Shown here: positions 44,276-52,362 of the stretch, piece by piece | Layout of the letters: each line of letters begins with the position of its first letter | Numbering within the stretch: position 1 is the stretch's first letter | NCBI RefSeq assembly: GCF_900141835.1 | Contig: NZ_FQZD01000005.1 | Span: 1-64,000, forward strand | Length of the DNA: 64,000 nucleotides | Reading direction: 5' to 3' | Origin: Propionispora hippei DSM 15287 | GTDB taxonomy: Bacteria > Bacillota > Negativicutes > Propionisporales > Propionisporaceae | Notes under the pieces: generated by a model | The model's database searches: none | The model's input: the letters and a program-made list of their open reading frames with translations, nothing else | Told to the model about the DNA's origin: nothing | Program-made: the position numbers and the translations under genes

Positions 44276-45306
44276 CAGAGACGAAACATAAAATAAAGCG
44301 ACAGATAGCCGACGAGAGGGAACACAAAAGAGATCAGTGTGGAAAAGCCAAATTGGCTCAAGTAAAGACTGGCCGCGGCAATCAATATACCGGCCTTGCC
44401 GAGCCCCAGACCTGAAGTGACGCGCAGTTTGTCGGCGCAGGCATAGAGCGTGGTGGCCGCCGTGGTATACATGGCCGTCAGAAACATGCAGGCGTAGGCG
44501 ATGGAATTAATGCTGGGCTGAGTGCTGGAAATTTCTAGCATGGGAATTTCGTAGCTGAGAATATCGGGATAGTGCAGCATGACGATAAAGGCGACAAAGC
44601 CGGCCAGCAGGGTTATAAAAAAGCCGCCGGTCAGGCTGCCCCAAAACCGTAGTTGCCGGGTGGGGATAAACGGCCCCAGCGGCGCCAGCACGGTGGAGCC
44701 CATGATCAAGTTATAGGAAACATATAATACGCTGGATAAAATCCAATGCGGCTGATCATAGGTGCTGACAGGTATGGAATACGTCAGTAGATCGGCCGTA
44801 ATGCCGTGATATACGATAGAATACAGCCCTACGGATAATGTGGATAAAGCCAGCAGCGGCAGCATGCACATATTAATGAAGGTAATGCCACGGATGCCGC
44901 AGACGGCTGTGCCAAAAGCGAGGAGGGCCATGGCGGTTAAGCCATAAAAGCGGGGCAGGGCAAACACGTCCTCGCACATGGTTCCGGCGCCGGCCAGCAT
45001 GATGGTTAATACGCTAAACAGAAATACGGCAATGATGATGTCAAAAAAGACGGCGATTTTCTGGCCGCATACGTAATATAACACCTGATGATAGCCGGTG
45101 GCCCGCAGCCGGTAGCCCAGTTCCAGAATGCAATAGCCCAGCAGGGAGAACAAAACGCCGGCCAGCAGGATGCCCCAAAGCCCTGTGGCGCCGTAAACGA
45201 CGAAAAACTGCAGCAGTTCCTGGCCGGAAGCAAAGCCGGCGCCAATGATGGTGCCCGCATAGGCAGCGGCAATTTTAAAAACGGCCAGTACCTTTTTGAA
45301 ATGCAT
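44251..45306 (-). CDS. YkvI-like membrane transporter (APC-type)
   Basis: A 351-residue polytopic protein with about ten membrane helices. It starts at ATG 45306 (MHFKKVLAVFKIAAAYAG) with AGGAGGG upstream; a longer frame to 45336 is less likely. The N-terminus IAAAYAGTIIGAGFASGQE resembles the first broken helix of LeuT/APC-fold transporters, as in B. subtilis YkvI, whose substrate is not known. It overlaps the flavoprotein gene at its 3' end and reads away from serS. Confidence 0.85.
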   Translation of the reverse strand: MHFKKVLAVFKIAAAYAGTIIGAGFASGQELLQFFVVYGATGLWGILLAGVLFSLLGYCILELGYRLRATGYHQVLYYVCGQKIAVFFDIIIAVFLFSVLTIMLAGAGTMCEDVFALPRFYGLTAMALLAFGTAVCGIRGITFINMCMLPLLALSTLSVGLYSIVYHGITADLLTYSIPVSTYDQPHWILSSVLYVSYNLIMGSTVLAPLGPFIPTRQLRFWGSLTGGFFITLLAGFVAFIVMLHYPDILSYEIPMLEISSTQPSINSIAYACMFLTAMYTTAATTLYACADKLRVTSGLGLGKAGILIAAASLYLSQFGFSTLISFVFPLVGYLSLYFMFRLCYIGFLSK

Positions 45307-45411
45307 ATAAGCCCTCCTTGCCCGGTGATCCATCAAATTAATAAAGTGTATGCAGGGGTTTCTGATTATTGCCGAAAGATTTTCTATTGCTGAAAATGTT
45401 GCAGCTTGGGG

Positions 45412-45434
45412 ACTAGTTACTGTAAAGTACTAGT
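45412..45434. other. inverted repeat upstream of the serS promoter
   Basis: ACTAGT-T-ACT (45412-45421) and AGT-ACTAGT (45426-45434) form a nine-pair repeat with one bulge and loop GTAA. It ends ten bases before the serS -35 and lies between divergent genes, so it could be an operator or an old hairpin; no regulator is evident. Confidence 0.4.
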
Positions 45435-45443
45435 GGAATAGAC

Positions 45444-45472
45444 TTTACAATATTTGGCGTATATTGTAGAAT
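45444..45472 (+). promoter_or_regulatory. promoter for serS
   Basis: TTTACA at 45444-45449 and TAGAAT at 45467-45472, spacing 17. It would give a leader of about 130 bases. The 302-base gap 45307-45608 holds the repeat, this promoter and the leader hairpin. Confidence 0.65.
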
Positions 45473-45560
45473 GTATTAGGATAGAATATTCTTACATTAC
45501 GAGCGATTACATACTATGTTTTAAATGCCGGTTATGGCGGCGCCCGTTTGCGGGAATAGG

Positions 45561-45595
45561 CTCTCGTCCCTACCAATGGCGAGAGTTTTTGTTTT
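45561..45595 (+). terminator. terminator-like hairpin in the serS leader
   Basis: CTCTCG (45561-45566) / CGAGAG (45580-45585) with a 13-base loop, followed by TTTTTGTTTT and then the serS ribosome site. GGGA (45552-45555) can pair with TCCC (45567-45570) in a competing fold. There is no T-box sequence. It looks like an attenuator, and the left arm encodes Leu-Ser-Ser in the frame of serS. Confidence 0.5.
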
Positions 45596-45608
45596 AGGAG
45601 GGGTAACA

Positions 45609-46877
45609 ATGTTGGATATCAAGTTTATCCGTGATAACACGGAAACCGTGCTGCAAGCTTTGCAAAACCGTGCTTCCACAATGAATTTAGACGAATTCAT
45701 TGTTTTGGAAAGAGAGCGCCGTGAAGTGTTAAGCGAGGTCGAAAGTCTCAAAAATAAAAGAAATGTTGTATCGCAGGAAATTAGCAAGCTGAAAAAAGCT
45801 AAGGAAAATGCCGATGAGCTGGTGGCTGAGATGCGGGCTGTAGGCGACCGGATTGCGGTATTGGATGGTCAGGTAAAGCAAATGGAAAGTGCCATTAGCG
45901 ATATTGTTATGAATATTCCCAATGTCCCCCATCAATCGGTAGTGATCGGCGCTGATGAAACGGCGAACCAGGAAATTCGCCGCTGGGGGACGCCCCGTGA
46001 GTTTGACACGGAACCCAAGGCTCATTGGGAGATTGGGGAAAAGCTCGGCTTATTGGATTTTGAGCGGGGTGGCAAGGTAACCGGCGCACGGTTTACCTTT
46101 TACCGGGGGCTGGGAGCACGCCTGGAGCGTTCGCTGATTAACTTCATGCTGGATTTGCATACCCGTGAGCATGGATATACCGAGTTTTTTCCGCCCTTTA
46201 TTGCTAATAAGGACAGTATGACCGGAACAGGACAATTGCCCAAATTCGGACAGGATATGTTTAAGCTGGAAGGGTTGGACTACTATTTGATCCCGACTGC
46301 CGAAGTGCCTGTTACCAATTTGCATCGTGGTGAAATTCTGGATGGCAAGGACCTGCCGCTGTGCTATACGGCTTACAGTGCCTGCTTCCGGGCTGAAGCC
46401 GGTGCCGCCGGCAGAGACACGCGGGGTCTCATTCGCCAGCATCAGTTTAATAAGGTGGAACTGGTTAAGTTCAGCAAGCCGGAAGATTCCTACCAGGAGC
46501 TGGAGAAGCTCACCAATAATGCCGAACGGGTTTTACAACTGCTGGGACTGCCTTATCGTGTTGTTTTATTGTGTACCGGCGACATGGGCTTCTCCTCAGC
46601 TAAGACCTATGACCTGGAGGTCTGGCTGCCGAGTTTTGGAAAATACCGGGAAATTTCCTCCTGCTCGAACTTTGAGGATTTCCAGGCCCGCCGGGCGGAT
46701 ATCAAGTTCCGTCGCGAACCCAAGGCCAAGCCCGAGTTTGTGCATACTCTGAATGGTTCAGGTGTGGCTATTGGCCGGACGGTAGCCGCCATATTGGAAA
46801 ACTACCAGCAGGATGACGGTTCGGTGGTTGTACCGGAAGCGCTGCGTCCGTATATGGGTGTTGATGTAATAAAATAG
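45609..46877 (+). CDS. serS: seryl-tRNA synthetase
   Basis: Charges tRNA-Ser with serine. ATG 45609 ([14 protein letters not shown]) has AGGAGGGG upstream and matches the family N-terminus; the frame is open 28 codons further upstream, into the leader hairpin, without a site. The 422-residue class II synthetase has the N-terminal coiled-coil arm (about 30-105), the motif 2 region [22 protein letters not shown] near 255-275, and motif 3 [19 protein letters not shown] near 380. A strong terminator follows 49 bases after the stop. Confidence 0.97.
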   Translation: MLDIKFIRDNTETVLQALQNRASTMNLDEFIVLERERREVLSEVESLKNKRNVVSQEISKLKKAKENADELVAEMRAVGDRIAVLDGQVKQMESAISDIVMNIPNVPHQSVVIGADETANQEIRRWGTPREFDTEPKAHWEIGEKLGLLDFERGGKVTGARFTFYRGLGARLERSLINFMLDLHTREHGYTEFFPPFIANKDSMTGTGQLPKFGQDMFKLEGLDYYLIPTAEVPVTNLHRGEILDGKDLPLCYTAYSACFRAEAGAAGRDTRGLIRQHQFNKVELVKFSKPEDSYQELEKLTNNAERVLQLLGLPYRVVLLCTGDMGFSSAKTYDLEVWLPSFGKYREISSCSNFEDFQARRADIKFRREPKAKPEFVHTLNGSGVAIGRTVAAILENYQQDDGSVVVPEALRPYMGVDVIK

Positions 46878-46925
46878 AGGTTGCTTAGGGCTTTTCGCTA
46901 GTTTTCAGATACGCCTTGACACAAC

Positions 46926-46972
46926 GGAGCTGCCGTAATAAAAATATTATGGCAGCTCCTTTTGATTTTTCC
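46926..46972 (+). terminator. intrinsic terminator after serS
   Basis: 15-bp stem from GGAGCTGCC to GGCAGCTCC closing TAATA/TATTA around an AAAA loop, followed by TTTTGATTTTT. The 307-base gap 46878-47184 holds this terminator and the feoA promoter with its Fur box. Confidence 0.92.
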
Positions 46973-47087
46973 CATAGGGCAATGGCGGGATTGACGGCTG
47001 TGCCATTGTTGAGTTCAAATTTTATTGGCTGAAAGTGGGGCCCTATGACCTGAAGCAATATTTATTAATAATTTTTGAACCGGGCTG

Positions 47088-47117
47088 TTGACACGGGTGG
47101 AACATTTTGTTTATAAT
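47088..47117 (+). promoter_or_regulatory. sigma-A promoter for the feoA genes
   Basis: TTGACA at 47088-47093 and TATAAT at 47112-47117, spacing 18. Transcription would begin near 47124, a few bases before the Fur box. Confidence 0.85.
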
Positions 47118-47130
47118 ATATATGTTCAGT

Positions 47131-47145
47131 TGATAATGAATATCA
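47131..47145. promoter_or_regulatory. third Fur box, upstream of feoA
   Basis: TGATAAT-G-AATATCA is one mismatch from the 7-1-7 Fur consensus and covers about +7 to +21 of the expected transcript. The arrangement matches that at 33048. Confidence 0.82.
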
Positions 47146-47184
47146 TATTCATGGTTATCACAGAGGAAGTAGGGGGAGTGCGGT

Positions 47185-47415
47185 ATGTCTAAGCAGTTGA
47201 GCGAGTTGAAGCCTGGCGAACAGGGAGTTGTTGTCAAGGTAAAAGGCAACGGACCTGTTTACCGTCGGATTGTGGATATGGGAATTGTCCCCGGTGCCAA
47301 TATTACGGTGTTGAAATATGCCCCCTTGGGCGATCCGATTGAAATCAAGGTAAAAGGGTTTAACTTATCCTTGCGTAAATCGGAAGCATCCATGATTCAG
47401 CTTGAAGGAGCTTAA
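47185..47415 (+). CDS. feoA: FeoA-domain protein, first of two
   Basis: A 76-residue SH3-like FeoA protein starting at ATG 47185 (MSKQLSELKPGEQGVVVKV) behind GGGGGAG. The block RRIVDMGIVPGANITVLKYAP near 30-50 is typical. FeoA is a small cytoplasmic partner of the ferrous iron transporter FeoB. The Fur box and promoter just upstream support an iron role. It is followed 18 bases later by a second FeoA, not by feoB. Confidence 0.9.
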   Translation: MSKQLSELKPGEQGVVVKVKGNGPVYRRIVDMGIVPGANITVLKYAPLGDPIEIKVKGFNLSLRKSEASMIQLEGA

Positions 47416-47433
47416 GAAGGGAAGGATACTCAT

Positions 47434-47649
47434 ATGCCGCTGACTATGGCAAGTCCCGGACAGGAAGTTAAAGTAGTTGATATAAGACATTGCGGTGATC
47501 ATCGTATCCGTCTGCTGGATATGGGGTTGACAACCGGTGCGCTGGTTCGCGTGATTAGCCGGAATACATCCTCCCTGCTGATTGGTGTTAAACGGACGCG
47601 GATTATGCTGGAGTTCCGGCTGGCCCATCAAATTGACGTTCAACAGTAG
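47434..47649 (+). CDS. feoA: FeoA-domain protein, second of two
   Basis: A 71-residue FeoA-fold protein (MPLTMASPGQEVKVVDI) with the RIRLLDMGLTTGALVRVI block. It starts at ATG 47434 behind AAGGGAAGG. It is clearly related to its neighbour but not a close copy. A terminator follows, and feoB is not in the window, so the pair may assist a FeoB encoded elsewhere or work as a regulatory pair. Confidence 0.88.
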   Translation: MPLTMASPGQEVKVVDIRHCGDHRIRLLDMGLTTGALVRVISRNTSSLLIGVKRTRIMLEFRLAHQIDVQQ

Positions 47650-47660
47650 AATAATTGATA

Positions 47661-47700
47661 AAGTGGGTTCTTACAGAATTGTGAGTACTCACTTTTTTTT
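47661..47700 (+). terminator. intrinsic terminator after the feoA pair
   Basis: AAGTGGGTTCT pairs with AGTACTCACTT (one mismatch, one G-U), followed by eight T residues. Confidence 0.82.
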
Positions 47701-47827
47701 GCTTGCTTTGCCGAAGGGAAAAGAAATTGTGTTAAATTGATTTTTTTCTAACATTAGCGTAATAAAATAGGATATAATATTCGAGAAAGATAATTAGCCA
47801 AATTTTAACAATGTTCGGGGGGATTGG

Positions 47828-49300
47828 ATGTACTCCAGACAGACAGATACACCGCTATTAAAAGCCATGCAAAAATATGTGGCCGATGGCGTTATGCCTT
47901 TTCATACACCGGGACATAAACAGGGCAAGGGCATGCATCCCGTCCTGGAAAACATATTGGGTAGAGCTACCTTAGCGCTGGACTTGGCATTAATGGAAGA
48001 TATGGATGATTTGCACGAACCCCATGGTTGTATCAAAGAAGCTCAGGATTTGACCGCTCAGTTATACGGGGCCGACCATAGCTTTTTTGTGGTCAACGGT
48101 ACTACCGGTGGCATATATGCCATGATTTTGGCAGTGGCCGGACCGGGAGACAAGATTATCGTGCCACGCAATGCTCATCGTTCGATTATTGGCGGCATTA
48201 TTTTGAGCGGTGCAATTCCGGTGTTTATGCAGCCCGAGGTTGACAGCGAGCTGGGTCTGGCGATGGGAGTTACGCCGGAAACGGTGGCAATGGCGGTGCA
48301 ACTGCACCCTGAAGCCAAGGGTGTTCTGATTATCAATCCTACCTATTACGGGGTAGCCACCGATCTTAAAAAGATCGTTGATATTGTACATGCCCACAAT
48401 ATGGTGGTTATGGTGGACGAGGCGCACGGACCGCACCTGAAATTTGGCGACTGTCTGCCGGTTCAGGCGCTTGATGCCGGTGCCGATATGTGCGCTCAAA
48501 GTACACATAAAATTATTGGTGCCATGACCCAGTGCTCTATTGTACACTGCCGGGAGGGGCGCATCCGGGTGCCGCACTTGAAATCCATGCTCCAACTGGT
48601 CCAGTCGACCAGCCCTAACTATATTATGCTGGCTTCGCTCGATGTTGCCCGGATGCAGATGGCAACCCAGGGCTATGATTTGGTAAACCGGGCGATTAAG
48701 CTGGCGGAGTGGACGCGGACCGAAATTAATAAAATTCCGGGGCTGTATTGCTTTGGCCGGGAAAAAATCGGCAATCCCGGGGTGCACAGCATCGACCCGA
48801 CTAAAGTTACGGTAACTGTCAAGGGTCTGGGCCTGCAAGGGGCCGAAGCCGAGCGGATACTGCGTCATAAGTATAATATTCAGGTAGAGCTTTCCGATAT
48901 GTATAATGTATTGTTCCTGATCACCCTGGGCGACGGTGAGCTGGAGGTACAGACGCTGGTGCGGGCTTTGCGGGATATGGCGGAGCATTATTCAGGCAAA
49001 AGTGATTTTGCCGCTATGGAAGATGTCTATGCCGCCACTCGTTACCCGGCGCCGCCGGAAGGAGTTTTATCGCCGCGGGATGCGCTGTTTGGCAATACCT
49101 GCATGGTGCCGTTCCAACAATCCGCCGGGTTTGTTTGCGCCGAAATTGTTACCTTTTATCCGCCGGGCATACCGCTTTTATGTCCGGGCGAACGGATTTC
49201 ACAGGATATTATCGACTACTGCACACAGCTTCAGGCAGCGGGACTTCATATTTCCGGCCCGGAAGACTATACGCTAAAAACAATAAAAGTGGTGGACTAA
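47828..49300 (+). CDS. Orn/Lys/Arg decarboxylase family PLP enzyme (YaaO-like)
   Basis: A 490-residue fold-type I PLP enzyme of the major domain of Orn/Lys/Arg decarboxylases. Seen: FHTPGHKQGKG near 25, FVVNGTTGGIYAMI near 90, the cofactor-binding VDEAHGPHLKF near 198 and the PLP-lysine block AQSTHKIIGAMTQ near 222. The C-terminal domain has the PPGIPLLCPGE block. It starts at ATG 47828 behind GGGGG; a TATAAT at 47773 is a possible -10. In B. subtilis the equivalent YaaO stands before tmk in the same order; the substrate (arginine, lysine or ornithine) cannot be read from the sequence. Confidence 0.9.
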   Translation: MYSRQTDTPLLKAMQKYVADGVMPFHTPGHKQGKGMHPVLENILGRATLALDLALMEDMDDLHEPHGCIKEAQDLTAQLYGADHSFFVVNGTTGGIYAMILAVAGPGDKIIVPRNAHRSIIGGIILSGAIPVFMQPEVDSELGLAMGVTPETVAMAVQLHPEAKGVLIINPTYYGVATDLKKIVDIVHAHNMVVMVDEAHGPHLKFGDCLPVQALDAGADMCAQSTHKIIGAMTQCSIVHCREGRIRVPHLKSMLQLVQSTSPNYIMLASLDVARMQMATQGYDLVNRAIKLAEWTRTEINKIPGLYCFGREKIGNPGVHSIDPTKVTVTVKGLGLQGAEAERILRHKYNIQVELSDMYNVLFLITLGDGELEVQTLVRALRDMAEHYSGKSDFAAMEDVYAATRYPAPPEGVLSPRDALFGNTCMVPFQQSAGFVCAEIVTFYPPGIPLLCPGERISQDIIDYCTQLQAAGLHISGPEDYTLKTIKVVD

Positions 49301-49993
49301 GTGACAGGAAAACTGATTATTATTGAAGCCGGCGACGGCTGCGGCAAAGCGACACAGACGGCAACGCTCTGCCGCCGGCTGGAACAGGAAGGCCGCCGGG
49401 TTAGAAAAGTAGAATTTCCCGATTATCAAAGCCCGTCTTCGGCGCTGATAAAAATGTACCTGCAGGGACATTTCGGCCGGGATGCGGCAGCAGTCAATCC
49501 CTATGCAGCATCCACCTTCTATGCGGTGGACCGTTTTGCCTCCTACAAGGCAGACTGGGAAAGCTTTTTGAAGGCCGGGGGGATTGTAGTATGCGACCGC
49601 TATACCACTTCCAATATGGTGCATCAGGCGGTGAAGCTTGCCGATGCGGCGGCCAGAGAGAGCTTTCTGGACTGGCTGTGGGATTTTGAGTTTGTTAAAA
49701 TGGGACTGCCTGTGCCTGATGCGGTCATCTTGCTGGATATGCCGCCTGCCTACAGCCAAAAGTTGCTGGCCGAACGGACCAGCAAGGCGGGCTTTGCTGA
49801 AAAGGATATTCATGAGCAGGACCAGGCTTACCTGACGCGCTGTTATGACTGTTACCGGCAAATTGCCGAACGTTACGGCTGGCAGATCGTACCCTGTGTA
49901 AAGGATGAAACGCTAAGAAGCATTGATGACATTCACGAAGAAGTGTATGCCCGGGTGGCCAGCCTGCTGACCGGTGCCAATAACCCCGGCTGA
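49301..49993 (+). CDS. tmk: thymidylate kinase family protein
   Basis: A 230-residue nucleotide kinase starting at GTG 49301, directly after the yaaO-like stop. The P-loop reads EAGDGCGKATQT near 10-21, where the usual Thr after the Lys is Ala. The DRY-type motif VVCDRYTTSNMVHQ is near 95 and the lid region LAERTSKAGFAEKDIHEQD near 160. Thymidylate kinase makes dTDP from dTMP. The position between the yaaO-like gene and yaaR/holB is that of tmk in Bacillus. The altered P-loop and extra length suggest a subclass, so other deoxynucleotide kinases are possible. Confidence 0.82.
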   Translation: MTGKLIIIEAGDGCGKATQTATLCRRLEQEGRRVRKVEFPDYQSPSSALIKMYLQGHFGRDAAAVNPYAASTFYAVDRFASYKADWESFLKAGGIVVCDRYTTSNMVHQAVKLADAAARESFLDWLWDFEFVKMGLPVPDAVILLDMPPAYSQKLLAERTSKAGFAEKDIHEQDQAYLTRCYDCYRQIAERYGWQIVPCVKDETLRSIDDIHEEVYARVASLLTGANNPG

Positions 49994-50092
49994 GCGGATG
50001 GTTTGCTTATTTTAAATAAAACAATTATAATTATAATCAATAAAAGTATGTAAACCGTTTTGTTATTAGCTAGAAGAAAGGCAGGCTCTTTT

Positions 50093-50539
50093 GTGAAAAT
50101 TAATAAGATGGGAACAGGCAATCCACTTCCTGTAACCGAGCGCGATACCGGGGGGAAGGCGGAAAAAACGGATGGCCATTTTGCTTCTGATCTATTGAAA
50201 ATACAGGATGGGCAGTCTAAGGAACGGCTGAATGCATTACTCGAGCAGATTACCGAGCAGGGAAAGCGGTTGGGACAAGTGCCCACCTACTCCGAGCTTA
50301 AGACTTACCGTGAATTGGTCCGGAATTTTATCGGCGAAGCGGTAGGCAATATGTACAGCCTGAAATCTCAGGCCGGCTGGGATCGCTATGGGCGGCAGAA
50401 AGTATATACCATTATAAAAAAGGTGGATTCCACACTGGAAGAATTGGCGGAGGATGTACGGCAGGGGCAGAAGCGCCAGTTGGATATTATGGCTAAACAG
50501 GATGCGATTCGCGGCATGCTGGTAGATTTATATATGTAA
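50093..50539 (+). CDS. YaaR family protein (DUF327)
   Basis: A 148-residue mostly helical cytoplasmic protein from GTG 50093 (read MKINKMGTGNPLPVTE), with AAAGG about 11 bases upstream. The C-terminal half (SELKTYRELVRNFIGEAV, KVYTIIKKVDSTLEEL) is the DUF327 signature, in the position of yaaR between tmk and holB; a yaaQ gene is absent. The biochemical function of the family is unknown. Confidence 0.85.
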   Translation: MKINKMGTGNPLPVTERDTGGKAEKTDGHFASDLLKIQDGQSKERLNALLEQITEQGKRLGQVPTYSELKTYRELVRNFIGEAVGNMYSLKSQAGWDRYGRQKVYTIIKKVDSTLEELAEDVRQGQKRQLDIMAKQDAIRGMLVDLYM

Positions 50540-50552
50540 GGATGAACAAACT

Positions 50553-51572
50553 TTGAACTGGGATAGCATAATTGGTCATACAGCTACAATTGCAAACTTG
50601 CGGGCGATGCTTCAGGCGGACCGAATGCCCCACGCGTTGTTGTTTGCCGGCCCCGAGGGGGTCGGTAAAATGCTTACGGCCGGGGTGTTGTCCGCCGCCT
50701 TGCTATGCGAGTCGGCGGACAAGCCTTGCGGAAGGTGTCCGTCCTGCCGGCAGTTTGACCAGAATAATCATCCGGATTTCAGTCTAATCCGCCCGGAAGG
50801 AGCCAGTATCCGCATTGAACAAATCAGGGCGCTGCAGCATCAGGTGTCCTTGGTGCCTTATTTAGGAGACCGGCGCGTTGTGGTTATTGAAAATTCGGAT
50901 AAAATGACAACTCAGGCGGCAAACAGCCTGTTAAAAGTTCTGGAGGAGCCGCCGGGACGCGCTGTGTTTATTTTAGTGACCGCCAGACGGCAAATGCTGT
51001 TGGATACGATTATATCCCGCTGCCTGACCGTTTGGTTTCAGGCTCAGCCCTGGCAAGAGTTACTGGCGGCACTGGTGGCGAAGGGATATCCGGCCAGAGA
51101 GGCAGAAGTGGCTGTGCGGTTGGGAAACGGTAAAATGGGCACGGCACTGGGGCTGCTGGAGCCGGACGGTTTGCGGGTCCGCGACCAGGCGTTTACCCTG
51201 GTAGCCGCTCTGACGGATACCGGCGGACAAGCCCTTTGGACTTTGCCGGAGGAACTGGAAAAGTATACAAGGCAGGATGTGCTGGAGCTTTTGCACTATG
51301 TGACTTTGCTGCTGCGGGATATATTAGTATACCGGGTAAACTGGGAGCAAAGCCTGCTGTTTAATATAGACCTGACCGAGCAACTGGCTGAACAGGCTCT
51401 TTACTGGGAAGAGACGGCCTTGCTGGCGGCCTTTGGACAAATTCGCCAGGCGGAAAGGGCCTTGACGGGTAATGGCAATATTCGTTTAGTCCTGGAAGCT
51501 TTATTGATTCATATAATGGAAATGATGAAAGGAGGACAGCATTTTGCAAGTAGTAGTGGGAGTGCGATTTAA
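50553..51572 (+). CDS. holB: DNA polymerase III delta' subunit
   Basis: A 339-residue clamp-loader subunit starting at TTG 50553 (read MNWDSIIGHTATIANL) with AAGGATG upstream. It has an AAA+ fold with the P-loop-like GPEGVGKM near 33, a zinc module with four Cys (CESADKPCGRCPSCRQF near 52-67), HPDFSLIRPEG and the VLEEPPG block near 130. It helps load the beta clamp during replication. The C-terminal helical collar overlaps ricT by 29 bases. Confidence 0.93.
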   Translation: MNWDSIIGHTATIANLRAMLQADRMPHALLFAGPEGVGKMLTAGVLSAALLCESADKPCGRCPSCRQFDQNNHPDFSLIRPEGASIRIEQIRALQHQVSLVPYLGDRRVVVIENSDKMTTQAANSLLKVLEEPPGRAVFILVTARRQMLLDTIISRCLTVWFQAQPWQELLAALVAKGYPAREAEVAVRLGNGKMGTALGLLEPDGLRVRDQAFTLVAALTDTGGQALWTLPEELEKYTRQDVLELLHYVTLLLRDILVYRVNWEQSLLFNIDLTEQLAEQALYWEETALLAAFGQIRQAERALTGNGNIRLVLEALLIHIMEMMKGGQHFASSSGSAI

Positions 51573-52362
51573 GAAAGCAGGAAAAATATATTATTTTGAT
51601 CCCGGACACTTTAAGCTGGCTGCCGGTGATCATGTGATTGTCGAGACGGCCAGAGGGCTGGAATATGGAGAAATTGTTATTGGGGTGCGGGAAGTGGCCG
51701 ACAAGGATATTGTTGCGCCGTTAAAAACCGTTCAACGTCAGGCGACGGAGGCCGATAAGGAAAAGGTGAAGGAAAACAGGGCCAAGGAAGTTGAAGCATT
51801 TACCCTGTGCAGCCAAAAAATCGCGGCCCATGGCCTGCCGATGAATCTGGTTGATGTAGAATATACTTTTGATGTAAATAAAATCATATTTTATTTTACC
51901 GCCGACGGCCGTATTGATTTTAGAGAACTGGTTAAAGATCTGGCCTCGGTTTTTCGTACCCGCATCGAGCTTAGGCAGATCGGTGTCAGGGATGAAGCCA
52001 AAATGATGGGCGGGATTGGCTGTTGCGGGCGTCCTTTATGCTGCGCAACCTTTCTGGGGGACTTTGAGCCTGTATCCATCCGGATGGCCAAGGACCAGAA
52101 TTTATCGCTCAATCCGACCAAAATTTCCGGCATTTGCGGGCGCTTGATGTGTTGTCTGAAATATGAGAGCGACCGCTACAGCTCCTCCAGCAAGAAGATT
52201 ACGCCGCCGCCTGTGGGGGTTGACGTAGTTACGATTGAAGGCGAGGGGAAGGTGGTGGCTGTCAACCATAATAAGAAGCTGGCTACCGTAGTCCTGACTG
52301 ACGGTAAAACCGTTGATGTGCCCTGGGAAGATGTAGTGGAAAAAGAAACGAATGGAGCATAA
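51544..52362 (+). CDS. ricT: RicT/YaaT, PSP1-domain protein of the Ric complex
   Basis: A 272-residue PSP1-domain protein (MQVVVGVRFKKAGKIYYFDP) from TTG 51544, with AAAGGAGG inside the holB end. Cysteines GCCGRPLCCATF near 160 and GICGRLMCC near 198 are those that bind Fe-S clusters in the Bacillus Ric complex (RicA-RicF-RicT). That complex supports RNase Y-dependent mRNA processing and the Spo0F phosphorelay toward sporulation. RicA and RicF are not in the window. It overlaps the next gene by 11 bases. Confidence 0.93.
   Translation: MQVVVGVRFKKAGKIYYFDPGHFKLAAGDHVIVETARGLEYGEIVIGVREVADKDIVAPLKTVQRQATEADKEKVKENRAKEVEAFTLCSQKIAAHGLPMNLVDVEYTFDVNKIIFYFTADGRIDFRELVKDLASVFRTRIELRQIGVRDEAKMMGGIGCCGRPLCCATFLGDFEPVSIRMAKDQNLSLNPTKISGICGRLMCCLKYESDRYSSSSKKITPPPVGVDVVTIEGEGKVVAVNHNKKLATVVLTDGKTVDVPWEDVVEKETNGA

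Noticed and set aside
45525-45608. 28-codon extension of SerS
   Set aside because: No ribosome site at ATG 45525. SerRS proteins begin at [10 protein letters not shown], which has a strong site at 45609.
48062-48988. 308-codon minus-strand frame inside the YaaO-like gene
   Set aside because: Antisense to a PLP enzyme with all its catalytic blocks. The length follows from codon bias on the other strand.
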